Of a stretch of DNA of 64,000 bases, positions 31,301 to 39,620 are shown piece after piece (the first letter of the stretch is position 1; each line of letters opens with the position of its first letter). The DNA lies in assembly GCA_030692355.1 (NCBI GenBank), contig JAUYCF010000012.1, positions 17,107 through 81,106 on the forward strand, read 5' to 3'. This DNA comes from Thiobacillus sp. Lineage in GTDB: Bacteria > Pseudomonadota > Gammaproteobacteria > Burkholderiales > Thiobacillaceae. The notes beneath the pieces are model-generated. The model made no database searches. It saw nothing but the letters and a program-made list of their open reading frames with translations, and was not told where the DNA came from. The translations under genes were made by a program, and so were the position numbers.

Positions 31301-31810
31301 CAGCTCGATGAACACCAGCGGCAAGCCGTTGACGTAGCAGACCAGGTCGGCACGGCGATTGTAGTTGGGCGTGCGCAGCCCGGTAATCTTGAGTTCGCGC
31401 ACCGCCACAAAGCGATTGTTGCCCGGGTTGCGGAAGTCGATCACCCTGGCCTGCGCGTGCCGTAAAACCCCTTGCGCATCGCGGTAGCTCACCGGCACCC
31501 CGTCGCGGATCAGCGTGTAGAACGCCTGATTGTGCTGGAGCAGCGACCGCGAATAGTCATGGTGGGTGAGCTTGACCACCGCCTCGTTGATCGCCGCCTC
31601 CGGCAAACCCGGGTTGAACTTCGCCAGCGCCGCCCGCAGATCGCGCACCAGCACCACCTCGCGCTCGCTTGCGCGCCCCAGCGACCCGTCCGGGCCGAAG
31701 CTTTCCTGGTTCCAGGCGTAGACGCTCTCCCAGCCCAGCGCCTTTTCCAGATGATCGGCAAAGGTGGCCTGAACCAGACGGTCTTCGCTGTTGATGTCGG
31801 TGTAGGCCAT
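28346..31810 (-). CDS. hsdR: Type I restriction endonuclease subunit HsdR (system 2)
   Basis: A 1,154 aa motor-nuclease, unrelated in detail to the HsdR of system 1. ATG 31810 is preceded by AAGG at good spacing. It has a nuclease core RRADLVCYVNGLPLVFIELK, Walker A HTQGSGKSYSM, the DEAH-box IVISDEAHRTQAG, the motif CAMWLTGFDVECLSTLYIDK, and a long helical C-terminal domain. It is the last gene of a leftward operon (hsdM-hsdS-SH3 protein-AlbA_2 protein-hsdR) and is intact. Confidence 0.93.
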   Translation of the reverse strand: MAYTDINSEDRLVQATFADHLEKALGWESVYAWNQESFGPDGSLGRASEREVVLVRDLRAALAKFNPGLPEAAINEAVVKLTHHDYSRSLLQHNQAFYTLIRDGVPVSYRDAQGVLRHAQARVIDFRNPGNNRFVAVRELKITGLRTPNYNRRADLVCYVNGLPLVFIELKAVYKNIRAGFDGNLRDYLDENVIAHAFHHNAFLIVSNGDNARYGSITSEWEHLGEWKRLDEKDEGNVAAEVLLNGMLAKDRLLDIVENFILFDASKTGPARKVVARNHQLLGVNQAVAAVVRQEALKRQFPPGERLTQRMIALPVTRVEGSNEPVAAYPMAAQSTAGYRTDGSTGSQPRSLQIIERAHPDLGRLGVVWHTQGSGKSYSMAFFAEKVRRTVEGNFTFVLMTDRDDLDSQIYKTFVGCGVADDQTPRAGSGKELEQLLKQNLRYVFSLIHKFNQDVTPGEPYSDRDDIIVISDEAHRTQAGKLARNMRLALPNAAFIGFTGTPLFKHDELTKRIFGDYVSRYDFKRSEEDGATVKLVYENRGEKLGLARLDLNDRIAEAVERADLDPDQNALLERLLGKDYEVITADERLAKIAADFVTHCATRWESGKSMLVCIDKITCARMLMLIEPLWRVKAAAVRDEAETKRAEIVAAPDDEARQRLHAQRDRLLAQASWLDETLIEIVISEAQNEVADFKKWGFDIIPHRARMKLGFEASDGKQVTLDSAFKNPQHPFRIAIVCAMWLTGFDVECLSTLYIDKPMRAHTLMQAIARANRRYPGKDFGLIVDHNGMLKALREALAQYALGDDGNGEAEIVAPIEERVIALLDAIEATEAHLLGLGFDASRLLGAKGFARIEALKDAVDVVYTSDEAKRRFEILARQVFIRFKALLMESSALAYAERHDNIEAIYKKLTERRDTSDVTALLKELHRIINEAIRTQASGGDHAEGRQYDLSQIDLEKLRDEFAKKVKRKATALQDIFQIVEAKLAQMLAKNPLRMDYYKKYQTIIADYNRDKDRIAIEETFAQAMDLIARLDAEQRRAAEEGLSEEQLALFDLIQRGDLSKADRERVKQASRELLADVLRLIDPLDQWTEKEQTQAEVQTFILDHVYLALPEPPYTPDDKQRAAERIYGHVWQQSVSGGFAGQSDRGQKSPEK

Positions 31811-31930
31811 TTGATGCCTTCTATCGGACAAGGCGACGTTTCATAAAAGACAAATCAAAGCCACGTCCTTTATAGAAGCACTTAATAATCAGTATGTTAC
31901 ATAAACCAATTAGCTCAGAAGCACGCGCCC

Positions 31931-33601
31931 TCATGAAAACTCCCCCGCTTCGTGTCCTTTATGTTCACGGTCCGAAAGTCGATAACGCCGCCAACGGCGC
32001 TCACCCACATAAATCACCCGTCCGCCGTCCACCAAATCATCCAGGGCGCGCTTCACAGTCTTGGCAGAAATTTCCGCGCCAATTCGCCGGTTGATGTCTG
32101 TACTGGACGAATCGGGGTAACGCGCCAAATCCTCCAGAATCAGTGCCAGCAAGCGATGCGGTGTAATTCTGCTAAGCGTGGTTTTGTGATCAAGTTGCGC
32201 GCCACGCAACCAATCCGGTGCCACGAAATACCGCATCCCCGAAGTCTTGCCGCTGGTCTGAACCAGACCGTTCTGCACCAATCGCCCCAGCCAAACCGCG
32301 AGTTCATCCGCCCCATCCGTCTCCAGCACCGCGCCCAACTCCCTGGCTGTCATACCTTCTGTTTGTGCCAGCACACCGAGGGTGATCCGCTCCCGCTGCG
32401 TCAATTGAAAGCGTTCATCCGCCTCAGTCAGCAGCCGCATCACTTCCGGCTTCGCTATGCGCCGCTGAATCGTCACTTTGACCCAGTCCGCACCTTCTTC
32501 CGGCACCGGCGCCGGGCGGCCGTGAGACAGCAGCCGGTCGTACATCAAGTCGAAGCCAGTGCCTTCCCGCTCCATCAGCCCCAGATCATGGAACACCCGT
32601 GCCAGCGCCTCGTTGCGGCGTCGGCTGGCGTGCAGAATATTGCGCGGCGTCACCCCCAGCGGCAGCCGGCCCGGATTCACCACCTCCAGCCGCTCCGGGT
32701 GCAGATTGAGGTAAATGTCGCCCTGCTGCGTATAAGGCCGATGCACCAACGCATTGACCAGCAGCTCGCGCACCACCTTCTCGTCATAGGCCGGCACACT
32801 GCGCCGATACAGCCCCTCGGCCACCTCGTAGCTCTCGCGGAAATCCGGCACCTCGCGCCAGATCGCATCCACCAGTTCAACAGGCGACAGCGCGCAGTCA
32901 TCCCAAACCCACTTGTTGATCTTCTGTCCCCGCTCGTCGTACTTGATCGCCTGCACCAGCGGCGCAGTGCCCAATGCCCGCCGGTCGGCAGTCGTGCCGA
33001 GCAGCAGCGCGCCCAGGCGGGTGAGCGTGTCGCCCTGCGCGAGGCTGTAGTGCGTCAGCAGCTCATCGGCGCTTTTTTCCTTCACCGAATCCTTCACTCG
33101 GTCGGAAGCGCGGATACCCTGCACGAAACGGGCGAACTTATCGGCATCAGCCGCGCCTCGTGGCACGCTGCTGTCCATCGCCTCCCACGGTCGCCCCGGC
33201 CGCTCGTTGGCCAGGCGCAGCACGTCGTCGCCCAGCACTGGCTGGCAGGTGTCACTCACCCGAAGAAAATAACGCCCATCGCGGGTCGAGGCCACATTGG
33301 GCGAGCGTTCGATCACCAACTCGATAAACTCGCCGCCGTTAGTCGCACGCTGCAAACTCGGCAGTGCCTGCACATTCACCGTCAACTCACCGATACGTTT
33401 GCGCAGACGATCCAGCAATTCCGGCGGCACAACTTGACCGGCCAGCGGCAACGCCTCGCCGTCCTCAATGCCGATCAGCAAACGGCCTCCCGCACCGTTG
33501 GCGAAGCACACGCAATCCTTCGCCAACGCATCCCAATCGGCTGACTTGCCGGTGACGGTGCGCAGGGACTTGCGGTCGGTGTGCTGGTCTTCGAGGGTCA
33601 T
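31931..33601 (-). CDS. AlbA_2 (Schlafen AAA_4)-type DNA-binding/ATP-binding protein in hsd operon 2
   Basis: A 556 aa cytoplasmic protein of the COG2865 type. The N-terminal AlbA_2 domain (about 10-125) has DCVCFANGAGGRLLIGIED. The middle region has the conserved VVRELLVNALVHRPYTQQGD and LEVVNPGRLPLGV segments, related to a GHKL-like ATP-binding fold. Two winged-helix segments follow (about 410-545). Such proteins are usually described as transcriptional regulators or RecG-like ATPases and are frequent in defence loci. Its role in this R-M operon is unknown. Its start overlaps the stop of the SH3 protein (33598-33601). Confidence 0.8.
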   Translation of the reverse strand: MTLEDQHTDRKSLRTVTGKSADWDALAKDCVCFANGAGGRLLIGIEDGEALPLAGQVVPPELLDRLRKRIGELTVNVQALPSLQRATNGGEFIELVIERSPNVASTRDGRYFLRVSDTCQPVLGDDVLRLANERPGRPWEAMDSSVPRGAADADKFARFVQGIRASDRVKDSVKEKSADELLTHYSLAQGDTLTRLGALLLGTTADRRALGTAPLVQAIKYDERGQKINKWVWDDCALSPVELVDAIWREVPDFRESYEVAEGLYRRSVPAYDEKVVRELLVNALVHRPYTQQGDIYLNLHPERLEVVNPGRLPLGVTPRNILHASRRRNEALARVFHDLGLMEREGTGFDLMYDRLLSHGRPAPVPEEGADWVKVTIQRRIAKPEVMRLLTEADERFQLTQRERITLGVLAQTEGMTARELGAVLETDGADELAVWLGRLVQNGLVQTSGKTSGMRYFVAPDWLRGAQLDHKTTLSRITPHRLLALILEDLARYPDSSSTDINRRIGAEISAKTVKRALDDLVDGGRVIYVGERRWRRYRLSDREHKGHEAGEFS

Positions 33602-34818
33602 TGCTCCCCCTGCGTATCATTTTGTTTGCGGTGATTTGCTGGCACCCGCTTAAGGTACTTCTTCAACACCCATCCCGTGTGGTAGCCCTGTCGAAGCCAG
33701 TCGTAATACTGAACCTCAGCCCATTTACCCTCTTCCGCTATTGGCTGCACGACTTCACGCGGCAATAATTTACTGACAAGCGCTGAGCCGCTCTCAGGCT
33801 TGCTTCGAACCGTTGCTACCCGCTCCAACACGACAAAGCGCTCATCAGCACGTTTTGCCTCTTTTTGAAGCGCGATCACAATCAGATTCGATAGTGTTTC
33901 GATTGTTTTTTGCTGAGTCTCTAACAACTGGCGGTGTGCCGCCAGTTCTGCATCCGTCTTGGTTTGCCACGCGTTGGAAGACAGCTCTTGAAGGATCGGA
34001 ATCAAGAAAGTCGCGATAAAACTAATGAGCGCCATCAGCTCCATGGTCTTACGACTGAGTCCAATGCCCTTTTCTTGATCGGTATCGCTCGATCCCACGA
34101 CCACCGCATCCGCTTCAATCAAACTGCCGTCTGCATCAATCCCCAAGGCTGCAAGCTGAGAGGCGATGCCTTCCTCCCCAAGTAACTGGGCTAAGGTTGC
34201 AGCAGAAGGCCAGTCGATTACGGGCAGCGTCAGCTTACCGATGGAATCCTGCAACGCCTTCAATGAGGAAATGCTTTCCGTAAGCTCCTTAGGAATTGCC
34301 CATTGCTTGTTGGCGTCATTAAAGGACTTGGCAAGCTGGGCAATGCTGCTCTCGACGCCTGAGGCTGCAATAAGATCTTTGGCCTGGTTGATGCTGGTTA
34401 GCCAGTTTTTTCCGACGGCATCCAAAGCGCTTGTATCAAGGTGAGTCTGTTTGAAAACGTCAGCGAACTGATCGCCCAGGGCGGCGGACATGGTTGCCTG
34501 GTCGATCAATTTTTTGAGTTGCTCATCCGCCGCAAAATGCTTGTGAGTTCCAGCAATGGGATCAAGCATCCGTCTGAATTTTTCTTGTTCCTCTTTCCAT
34601 TGCTCGATCATCTTCTGAATGGCGGATTGTGAAGACATGGATGCCATCATGGCTGAACTGGTAGAAGCATTGATAACGCGAAGCGCATCCGAAATGGTAT
34701 CCACTGGCATGATGCGTTTGAGCCATTCGAGGCGAGCCTCCTCCATCCGCCGAAATTCGCTCGCCATCATTGAGCTAAGCCCGAACGGGTTTTCACGATG
34801 TCCCGAAGTGGCACTCAC
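33598..34818 (-). CDS. Membrane-anchored coiled-coil/SH3 protein in hsd operon 2
   Basis: A 406 aa protein that I do not recognise as a named family. Residues 1-255 are mostly helical, with several methionine/serine-rich stretches. One membrane helix lies at about 260-280 (ELMALISFIATFLIPILQEL). A coiled coil follows at about 283-325, and a bacterial SH3-like domain at about 328-392 (VVLERVATVRSKPESGSALV; GWVLKKYLKRV). No catalytic motif is seen. The architecture suggests a membrane sensor or scaffold. It sits between hsdS and the AlbA_2 gene, overlapping the latter by ATGA, so it is made with the R-M enzyme. It could be an abortive-infection-like accessory, but that is only an inference from context. 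Confidence 0.8.
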   Translation of the reverse strand: MSATSGHRENPFGLSSMMASEFRRMEEARLEWLKRIMPVDTISDALRVINASTSSAMMASMSSQSAIQKMIEQWKEEQEKFRRMLDPIAGTHKHFAADEQLKKLIDQATMSAALGDQFADVFKQTHLDTSALDAVGKNWLTSINQAKDLIAASGVESSIAQLAKSFNDANKQWAIPKELTESISSLKALQDSIGKLTLPVIDWPSAATLAQLLGEEGIASQLAALGIDADGSLIEADAVVVGSSDTDQEKGIGLSRKTMELMALISFIATFLIPILQELSSNAWQTKTDAELAAHRQLLETQQKTIETLSNLIVIALQKEAKRADERFVVLERVATVRSKPESGSALVSKLLPREVVQPIAEEGKWAEVQYYDWLRQGYHTGWVLKKYLKRVPANHRKQNDTQGEQ

Positions 34819-34888
34819 AAGTCACCCCCATCAATGTTGCCAGTGCCGATACGCAAGGATTCACGGTAAGTATGCGAACCTTCAAAAG

Positions 34889-36025
34889 TCATACACTGAG
34901 TTCCCCGCTCATCAGACGTGGCAGAAGCATGTCGCGCGCGGCACGGAGTTTTTGGTTTTGGGCATTGAGATTCTTGATTTGTGCAAAAACGTCAGCGGCA
35001 AATTCATCGAATGAGCGAAGCAGCAGACTCGTGGGAATCAAGACTTCAACCCTATGGACCGACTTGCGATCTAACGTAGGCACAGATGCGCCGCCGTTGT
35101 ATTGCTTCAAGTCCATTTCGCGCAGCAAAAACAAAGCAAACAACGGGGTTACGCACCGGAACTCTTTGACCCATAGCGCTGTGTTGAGCGGCCAGTAGTC
35201 TTCCGCAACGTATTGCACTTCCCCCAAGGTTCCGCTTCGGCCAGTGATTACACCAGGCGCAGATACTTTGGCCTTGTCGTGGTATCCGAGGATGCCGGTG
35301 GAACCATAAATCGGCACAGTTCCGGCTTGTCTTGCCTGCGTGGGAAGATCGAATCCACGCTGCAGAACCAGTGCATCTTCCAACGTTGTCCGTTCCCAAC
35401 CCTCCGGCACGCCGTCGATGATACGGGTGTGCTCATGGCCGGGAAAGCGCAGGCGGACGAACCATTCGCGGTAGAGCAGCCGCGCCGATTCCTCCAGCAG
35501 TGCCATCCGCCGCCGGTTGTTTTCGATCAGGTCATCGTAGGTGGAGAGCATGTCGGCAATACGTGTTTGCTCGTCCACCATTGGAATGTTGAATTCCAAT
35601 GAAAGCAGCTTTTCCTGGCTTAGGTTATCTTGGGTCGCGCCCTGAGAGAACTGCTGAGCACGGCGTTTAATGGTTGCGTCGAAAAGGTACTTCACGAACC
35701 TGGCGTCTGCCTGATGCGGGTCTGCCTTGAAGCCAATGACGCTATCTGGAAAACAAGCGTCAATGCTGAGGATAGCTGTGTCAGCGATATTGGCGGCAAT
35801 GGTGATGCAGAGCGTACCGGCTGGCCAAAGCTTGCTCTGTTCAAGGCCAGCGTCGCTGTATGTTTGAGTGTAATCGGTGATGTATAAACCGGCGTGTTTA
35901 ACGTCGCCGGTTTGAATGAATGGATGCGGGCCGCCATACAAGTGAGCAGCGTCGCGGGGCCGGTGTCGGGAGCGACCACGCGAAACCGAACCAAGTTCGT
36001 CAAGTCGCCTGGGCTGCCAGCTCAT
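34889..36025 (-). CDS. hsdS: Type I R-M specificity subunit HsdS (system 2)
   Basis: A 378 aa specificity subunit, unrelated in its recognition domains to system 1. It begins MSWQPRRLDELGSVSRGRSR. It has a central helical spacer (VDEQTRIADMLSTYDDLIEN) and a C-terminal one (KNLNAQNQKLRAARDMLLPRLM), around two target-recognition domains. It overlaps hsdM by ATGA. The next gene, the SH3 protein, starts 70 bp downstream on the same strand. Confidence 0.92.
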   Translation of the reverse strand: MSWQPRRLDELGSVSRGRSRHRPRDAAHLYGGPHPFIQTGDVKHAGLYITDYTQTYSDAGLEQSKLWPAGTLCITIAANIADTAILSIDACFPDSVIGFKADPHQADARFVKYLFDATIKRRAQQFSQGATQDNLSQEKLLSLEFNIPMVDEQTRIADMLSTYDDLIENNRRRMALLEESARLLYREWFVRLRFPGHEHTRIIDGVPEGWERTTLEDALVLQRGFDLPTQARQAGTVPIYGSTGILGYHDKAKVSAPGVITGRSGTLGEVQYVAEDYWPLNTALWVKEFRCVTPLFALFLLREMDLKQYNGGASVPTLDRKSVHRVEVLIPTSLLLRSFDEFAADVFAQIKNLNAQNQKLRAARDMLLPRLMSGELSV

Positions 36026-38202
36026 ACCCCCAACTCCTCGAAGTTCTCCTGAATCTTCGATGCCAGTTCCACCGCCTCCCGGTTCAGGTCGGCCAGCTCC
36101 ACATGGATGTCGCGCAGTGTCTGCTCGAAGTCGAAGTCCTCATCCACTTCCGCCGGGGCGACGCCCACAAAGCGGCCAGGGGTGAGACTCCAGTCGGCGG
36201 CTTCGATTTCGGCACGGCTGACCACCTTGCACAGGCCGGGCACGTCCTGCATTTCGGCGTTGGGAAAGCGGTCTTGCAGCCAGGCGATCTGGCGGTGCAG
36301 GTAGGTCGCGGCCTTGAGTTGCTCGACGGCGGCGTGGCGCGCTTCGTCGAGCTGCTTGATAAGTTTGCTGGTAGCGCGGCGGTCAAAAAACTCGGCGGCA
36401 GCTTCATCGGTGGAAAGTTCTTGCGCCAGTTGCGTGGCGCGGGCGGCGAGTTTGTAGAGCAGGTCGATCTGCTTAATGAGCCCGCGTGCGGCATCGGCCA
36501 GCGGGTCGAAGGCTTGCCTCATGGCATGTTGGGCTTCGTTGGTTTTCTGCGTAGGGAGGGCAGACAGGGTTTTCGTCTGCCCACGTGGTTTTGAGTCCGC
36601 GTGGGCACAGAAGCGTGCCCACCCTACAAGCGCTGTTGTCAGGGCGGTGCGGTCGGTGGCGTAGGCGTTGGCAGCTTCTGTCCATTCGGTCATGGCATCA
36701 GCGAAGGGCTGCTTTGTCTCGGACGGAAAGGCGTCGAGATCGGCGACGCTTGTGGCGAATGCGGCCAACGGCGCGCGGCTGACGGTGAGTTGAGTTTCAA
36801 AGGCGGTGAGCGCTGGGGTGATGGCGGCGCTCTCGCTTGCGAGCCGGGCAACGTAGTCCTGCACCAAGCCGAGAAAGCGCTCGCGCTGCCCGCGATACAG
36901 CCAGACGATGGCGGTGAGGTTGGCCTGCTGCTCAGGGCTGAAGTCGTAAATCTTGCGCGTGACCTTGCGGTAGACATTGCGGGCGTCGAGCATCAGCACC
37001 CTGTCGCGTCGCTCGTCCGGTTTGGCGCGATCGAAGTGCCACAGTTCGCAGGGCACGGTGCGGGTATAGAAGAAGTTGGAGCGGATGGCGATCATCACGT
37101 CCACGTCGCCGGTTTCCACCAGCTTGCGCCGCACTTCCTTTTCGCCATGGCCGGCGCTGCTGGCCTGAGAGGACATGACGAAACCGGCTCGACCCTTGTC
37201 CGACAGGTAGCTGTGGAAGTAGGAAATCCACAGGTAGTTGCCGTTGAAGACGCGCTTGTCCTTATTCACGCCGGGCAGGCCGAAGGGCAGGCGCCGGTCG
37301 TCCTTGACGCGCTCGGCATCGACCATATCGACGTTGAACGGCGGATTGGCCATGACGAAATCGCAGTTGCCCCACAGCGCGCGACCATCCTGCAAACGGT
37401 GCACGTCGTCATAGAAGGAGTTGGCTTCGCGGATGTCGCCCTCCAGCCCGTGCACGGCGAGGTTCATCTTGGCGAGGCGGATGGTGGTGGCGGTTTTTTC
37501 CTGGCCGTAGAAGGTGACGCGCTGCATGGTATCCAGGCCTTCGTGCTCGATGAAATGGCTGGACTGCACGAACATACCGGCTGAGCCGCAGGCCGGGTCG
37601 AACACCACGCCGTGGTCTGGCTCGATGACGTTGACGATGGTCTGCACCAGCGACGGCGGGGTGAAGAATTCGCCGTTGTCCTGCGCGCCCTGCATGGCGA
37701 ACTTCATCAGGAAGTATTCGTAGATGCGGCCGAAGACGTCGCCGGAGGCATTGCGCAAGGCTTCACTGTCGAAGCTGCGCAGCAGGTCTTCGAGCAGTTT
37801 GTTCTCGAAGCGGTCGTAGTCTTTGGGCAATTGCCCGGCCAGCGGCTCGAAGTCGGCTTCGATGGCGTTCATCGCCTCGATCAGCGCGGTGCCGAGACTC
37901 GATCCTGAGGGCAATTTAAGCAGCGTGTCGTAACGCGCCGCTTCCGGCAGCATCAACGCCCGGCGCTTGATGAAATCGCCTTTTACCAGCGCGCGCCTGG
38001 GCATTTTTCCGGCCTGTTGGTCCACCTCGATGGCACGCAAGGCTTCCTCGTAGCGGTTGCTGGCATGGCGCAAAAAAATCACCCCCAGCACCGGCATGAC
38101 GTATTCGCTGCTGGTCAGCTTGGAGTTGGCGCGCAACTGGTCGGCGGCTTCCCACAGGCTGGATTCGATCTGACTGATGTTGTGGAAGGCGTTGGCGGTC
38201 AT
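36022..38202 (-). CDS. hsdM: Type I R-M methyltransferase subunit HsdM (system 2), with REP-encoded insert
   Basis: A 726 aa N6-adenine methyltransferase, longer than system 1's. It has the N-terminal HsdM domain (about 10-140), the SAM motif DPACGSAGMFVQSS and the catalytic NPPF (CDFVMANPPFNVDMV), then an extended helical C-terminal region. Residues about 526-551 are encoded by a 77 bp REP-like double hairpin and read through in frame (GWARFCAHADSKPRGQTKTL...). They are Cys/Pro/Thr-rich, unlike the helical neighbours, and lie outside the catalytic domain. The gene leads the leftward operon. Its ATG has no clear ribosome site. Confidence 0.92.
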   Translation of the reverse strand: MTANAFHNISQIESSLWEAADQLRANSKLTSSEYVMPVLGVIFLRHASNRYEEALRAIEVDQQAGKMPRRALVKGDFIKRRALMLPEAARYDTLLKLPSGSSLGTALIEAMNAIEADFEPLAGQLPKDYDRFENKLLEDLLRSFDSEALRNASGDVFGRIYEYFLMKFAMQGAQDNGEFFTPPSLVQTIVNVIEPDHGVVFDPACGSAGMFVQSSHFIEHEGLDTMQRVTFYGQEKTATTIRLAKMNLAVHGLEGDIREANSFYDDVHRLQDGRALWGNCDFVMANPPFNVDMVDAERVKDDRRLPFGLPGVNKDKRVFNGNYLWISYFHSYLSDKGRAGFVMSSQASSAGHGEKEVRRKLVETGDVDVMIAIRSNFFYTRTVPCELWHFDRAKPDERRDRVLMLDARNVYRKVTRKIYDFSPEQQANLTAIVWLYRGQRERFLGLVQDYVARLASESAAITPALTAFETQLTVSRAPLAAFATSVADLDAFPSETKQPFADAMTEWTEAANAYATDRTALTTALVGWARFCAHADSKPRGQTKTLSALPTQKTNEAQHAMRQAFDPLADAARGLIKQIDLLYKLAARATQLAQELSTDEAAAEFFDRRATSKLIKQLDEARHAAVEQLKAATYLHRQIAWLQDRFPNAEMQDVPGLCKVVSRAEIEAADWSLTPGRFVGVAPAEVDEDFDFEQTLRDIHVELADLNREAVELASKIQENFEELGV
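36551..36627. repeat. REP-like double hairpin inside hsdM coding sequence
   Basis: Outer arms GTAGGG (36551-36556) and CCCTAC (36622-36627) enclose two hairpins: GGGCAGAC/GTCTGCCC (36558-36565, 36575-36582) and GGGCAC/GTGCCC (36603-36608, 36615-36620). CCACG (36581-36585) can also pair with CGTGG (36600-36604). This is the form of paired REPs (GTAGGGTGGGCACG type) normally found between genes. Confidence 0.8.
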
Positions 38203-38529
38203 TAACGTGTTGTTAGGATTAAGTCTTGCGGGGTTTTCGCTCTCAAATTATGAGAACGCGCCCATATAGCCAAGTCAGGCCATGATTGTGCCACTTTGCC
38301 ACGCAGACAAGTGATAAGCGTCTGGTTTTGCCGGGTCAAGCAGGTCGAACAAGCGTAGGCTGTTGACGCTGCCGCTACTTTTCGGTCGTGCACCCACACG
38401 AACTGGCAGGTTTCCCTCAACCGATCAGGCCAGACAGGGAAGAGGATGATCAGCGCTACCAATCCGAAGCGTTCCGGCAATCCCCGCCCCCCATTCCCCC
38501 AACAACACGCGCAACCGAGGCGTCCAGCC
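38203..38529. other. Gap at the right edge of defence island 2
   Basis: A 327 bp gap between hsdM of system 2 and the TIGR04283-type gene. It must hold the hsdM promoter (minus strand), but no convincing -35/-10 pair stands out. No mobile-element end, tRNA end or direct copy of the left-edge repeat was recognised. Confidence 0.5.
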
Positions 38530-39207
38530 TCACGCTCCTGGGTGATACCGCGCAGCCAGTTGCGCCGCCGGAACGCCGCGCCAGTAATCGAGCCGCAGCC
38601 GCCACATGAGCAGGACGGTGCGCCGGACGCCATGCCGGTCCCAGCGCCGCCCCGAGGTCGCGACCCGCGCGCGCAAACAGGCCGGCGGGCCGATGCGCTT
38701 CAGGCGTTTCGACAACTCGATGTCTTCCATCAACGGCTGGTCCGGGTAGCCGCCCACGGCGTCGAAGGCGGCGCGGCTGACGAAGATCGCCTGGTCGCCG
38801 GTGGCGATGCCGGTGAGCCGCGAGCGCAGGTTCATCATGGCCGCGACGACCGGCAGCCAGCCCGAGCGGCCCGCTATCTTCACGTCGAAGCGGCCCCAGG
38901 CGTGATGCATCAAAGCCTTTTCGATGAGACCCGGCGCATTGTCGGGCAACTGCGTATCGGCGTGCAGGAAGATAAGCGCGTCGCCGCTCCCGATGCGCGC
39001 GCCACAGTTCATCTGGATCGCGCGCCCGCGTGGGCTGGCGACAACGTGATCAGTCAGCGGACGTGCAGCGTCCGCCGTGCTATCGCTGCTGCCGCCGTCC
39101 ACCACGATTACCTCATGTCCCAGCTCGCGAAGCGCCTGCAAGGGCGCCAGGAAAGCGGCAATATCCTGGGCTTCGTTGAGGACGGGTACGACGATGGAAA
39201 GGCGCAT
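38530..39207 (-). CDS. TIGR04283-type arsenosugar-associated glycosyltransferase
   Basis: A 225 aa family 2-like glycosyltransferase. The start MRLSIVVPVLNEAQDIAAFL and the nucleotide-sugar segment EVIVVDGGSSDSTADAA are clear. The DxD-equivalent FLHADTQLP, GDQAIFVSR and MEDIELSKRLKR motifs are also present. The family is named for its presence beside arsS and is presumed to act on arsenosugars. The C-terminus (RLDYWRGVPAAQLAARY) looks complete, so the island boundary at about 38.5 kb did not truncate it. It lies 15 bp after the small membrane-protein gene in a leftward set with the MerA-like gene and arsS. Confidence 0.87.
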   Translation of the reverse strand: MRLSIVVPVLNEAQDIAAFLAPLQALRELGHEVIVVDGGSSDSTADAARPLTDHVVASPRGRAIQMNCGARIGSGDALIFLHADTQLPDNAPGLIEKALMHHAWGRFDVKIAGRSGWLPVVAAMMNLRSRLTGIATGDQAIFVSRAAFDAVGGYPDQPLMEDIELSKRLKRIGPPACLRARVATSGRRWDRHGVRRTVLLMWRLRLDYWRGVPAAQLAARYHPGA

Positions 39208-39222
39208 GCGGGGTTTCCAGGG

Positions 39223-39441
39223 TTATGCCTTTTTTCGCATTCTGGCGAGCCGCACGCCCAACAGGGCTGCCGGAAGCAGGTGCCAGAACACGTCGAAAAT
39301 GTCGATGGCGCGTGTCAGGGTGCCTTGGGACAACATGCGCATTTTTTCTACCAGATGCGGCTCCGGAACGAAGGGCGCGCCCAGCATGAAAAGTGTCAGC
39401 AGCACGAGCGGAAGCAGCGGGATGCGGTCGATGAATTGCAT
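39223..39441 (-). CDS. Small two-helix membrane protein of the arsS cluster
   Basis: A 72 aa protein with two hydrophobic segments (RIPLLPLVLLTLFMLGAPF and VFWHLLPAALLGVRLA) separated by PEPHLVEKMRMLSQGTLTRAIDIFD. ATG 39441 is chosen because AAGGA precedes it at ideal spacing; an upstream start would add a non-conserved leader. Similar short proteins occur in arsS/TVP38 clusters (some are annotated, doubtfully, as RND-transporter-like). Function is unknown. Confidence 0.75.
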   Translation of the reverse strand: MQFIDRIPLLPLVLLTLFMLGAPFVPEPHLVEKMRMLSQGTLTRAIDIFDVFWHLLPAALLGVRLARMRKKA

Positions 39442-39483
39442 GTTTATCTTTCCTTGAGTGCGCCAGGGTGCGCTGAGTAATTC

Positions 39484-39570
39484 GTCATTGCGAGCGCAGC
39501 GCGGCAATCCAGCACATTAAACAAGCTGGCATTTCTGGATTGCCACGTCGCTACGCTCCTCGCAATGACG
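39484..39570. repeat. Inverted repeat element, TCATTGCGA type
   Basis: Arms 39484-39513 and 39535-39570 are largely complementary (CGTCATTGCGAGCG... / ...CGCTCCTCGCAATGACG), with CAATCCAG/CTGGATTG at the inner ends. The same family forms the inner part of the element at 24867-25041, and a short hairpin at about 53029-53045 shares its tip. It separates the MerA-like gene from the small membrane-protein gene and may act as a terminator or processing site. Confidence 0.75.
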
Positions 39571-39620
39571 GCCATTTCGAATAATCAGCGCTTCCCCAGG
39601 AATTCTTTTTGCTGACAAAT

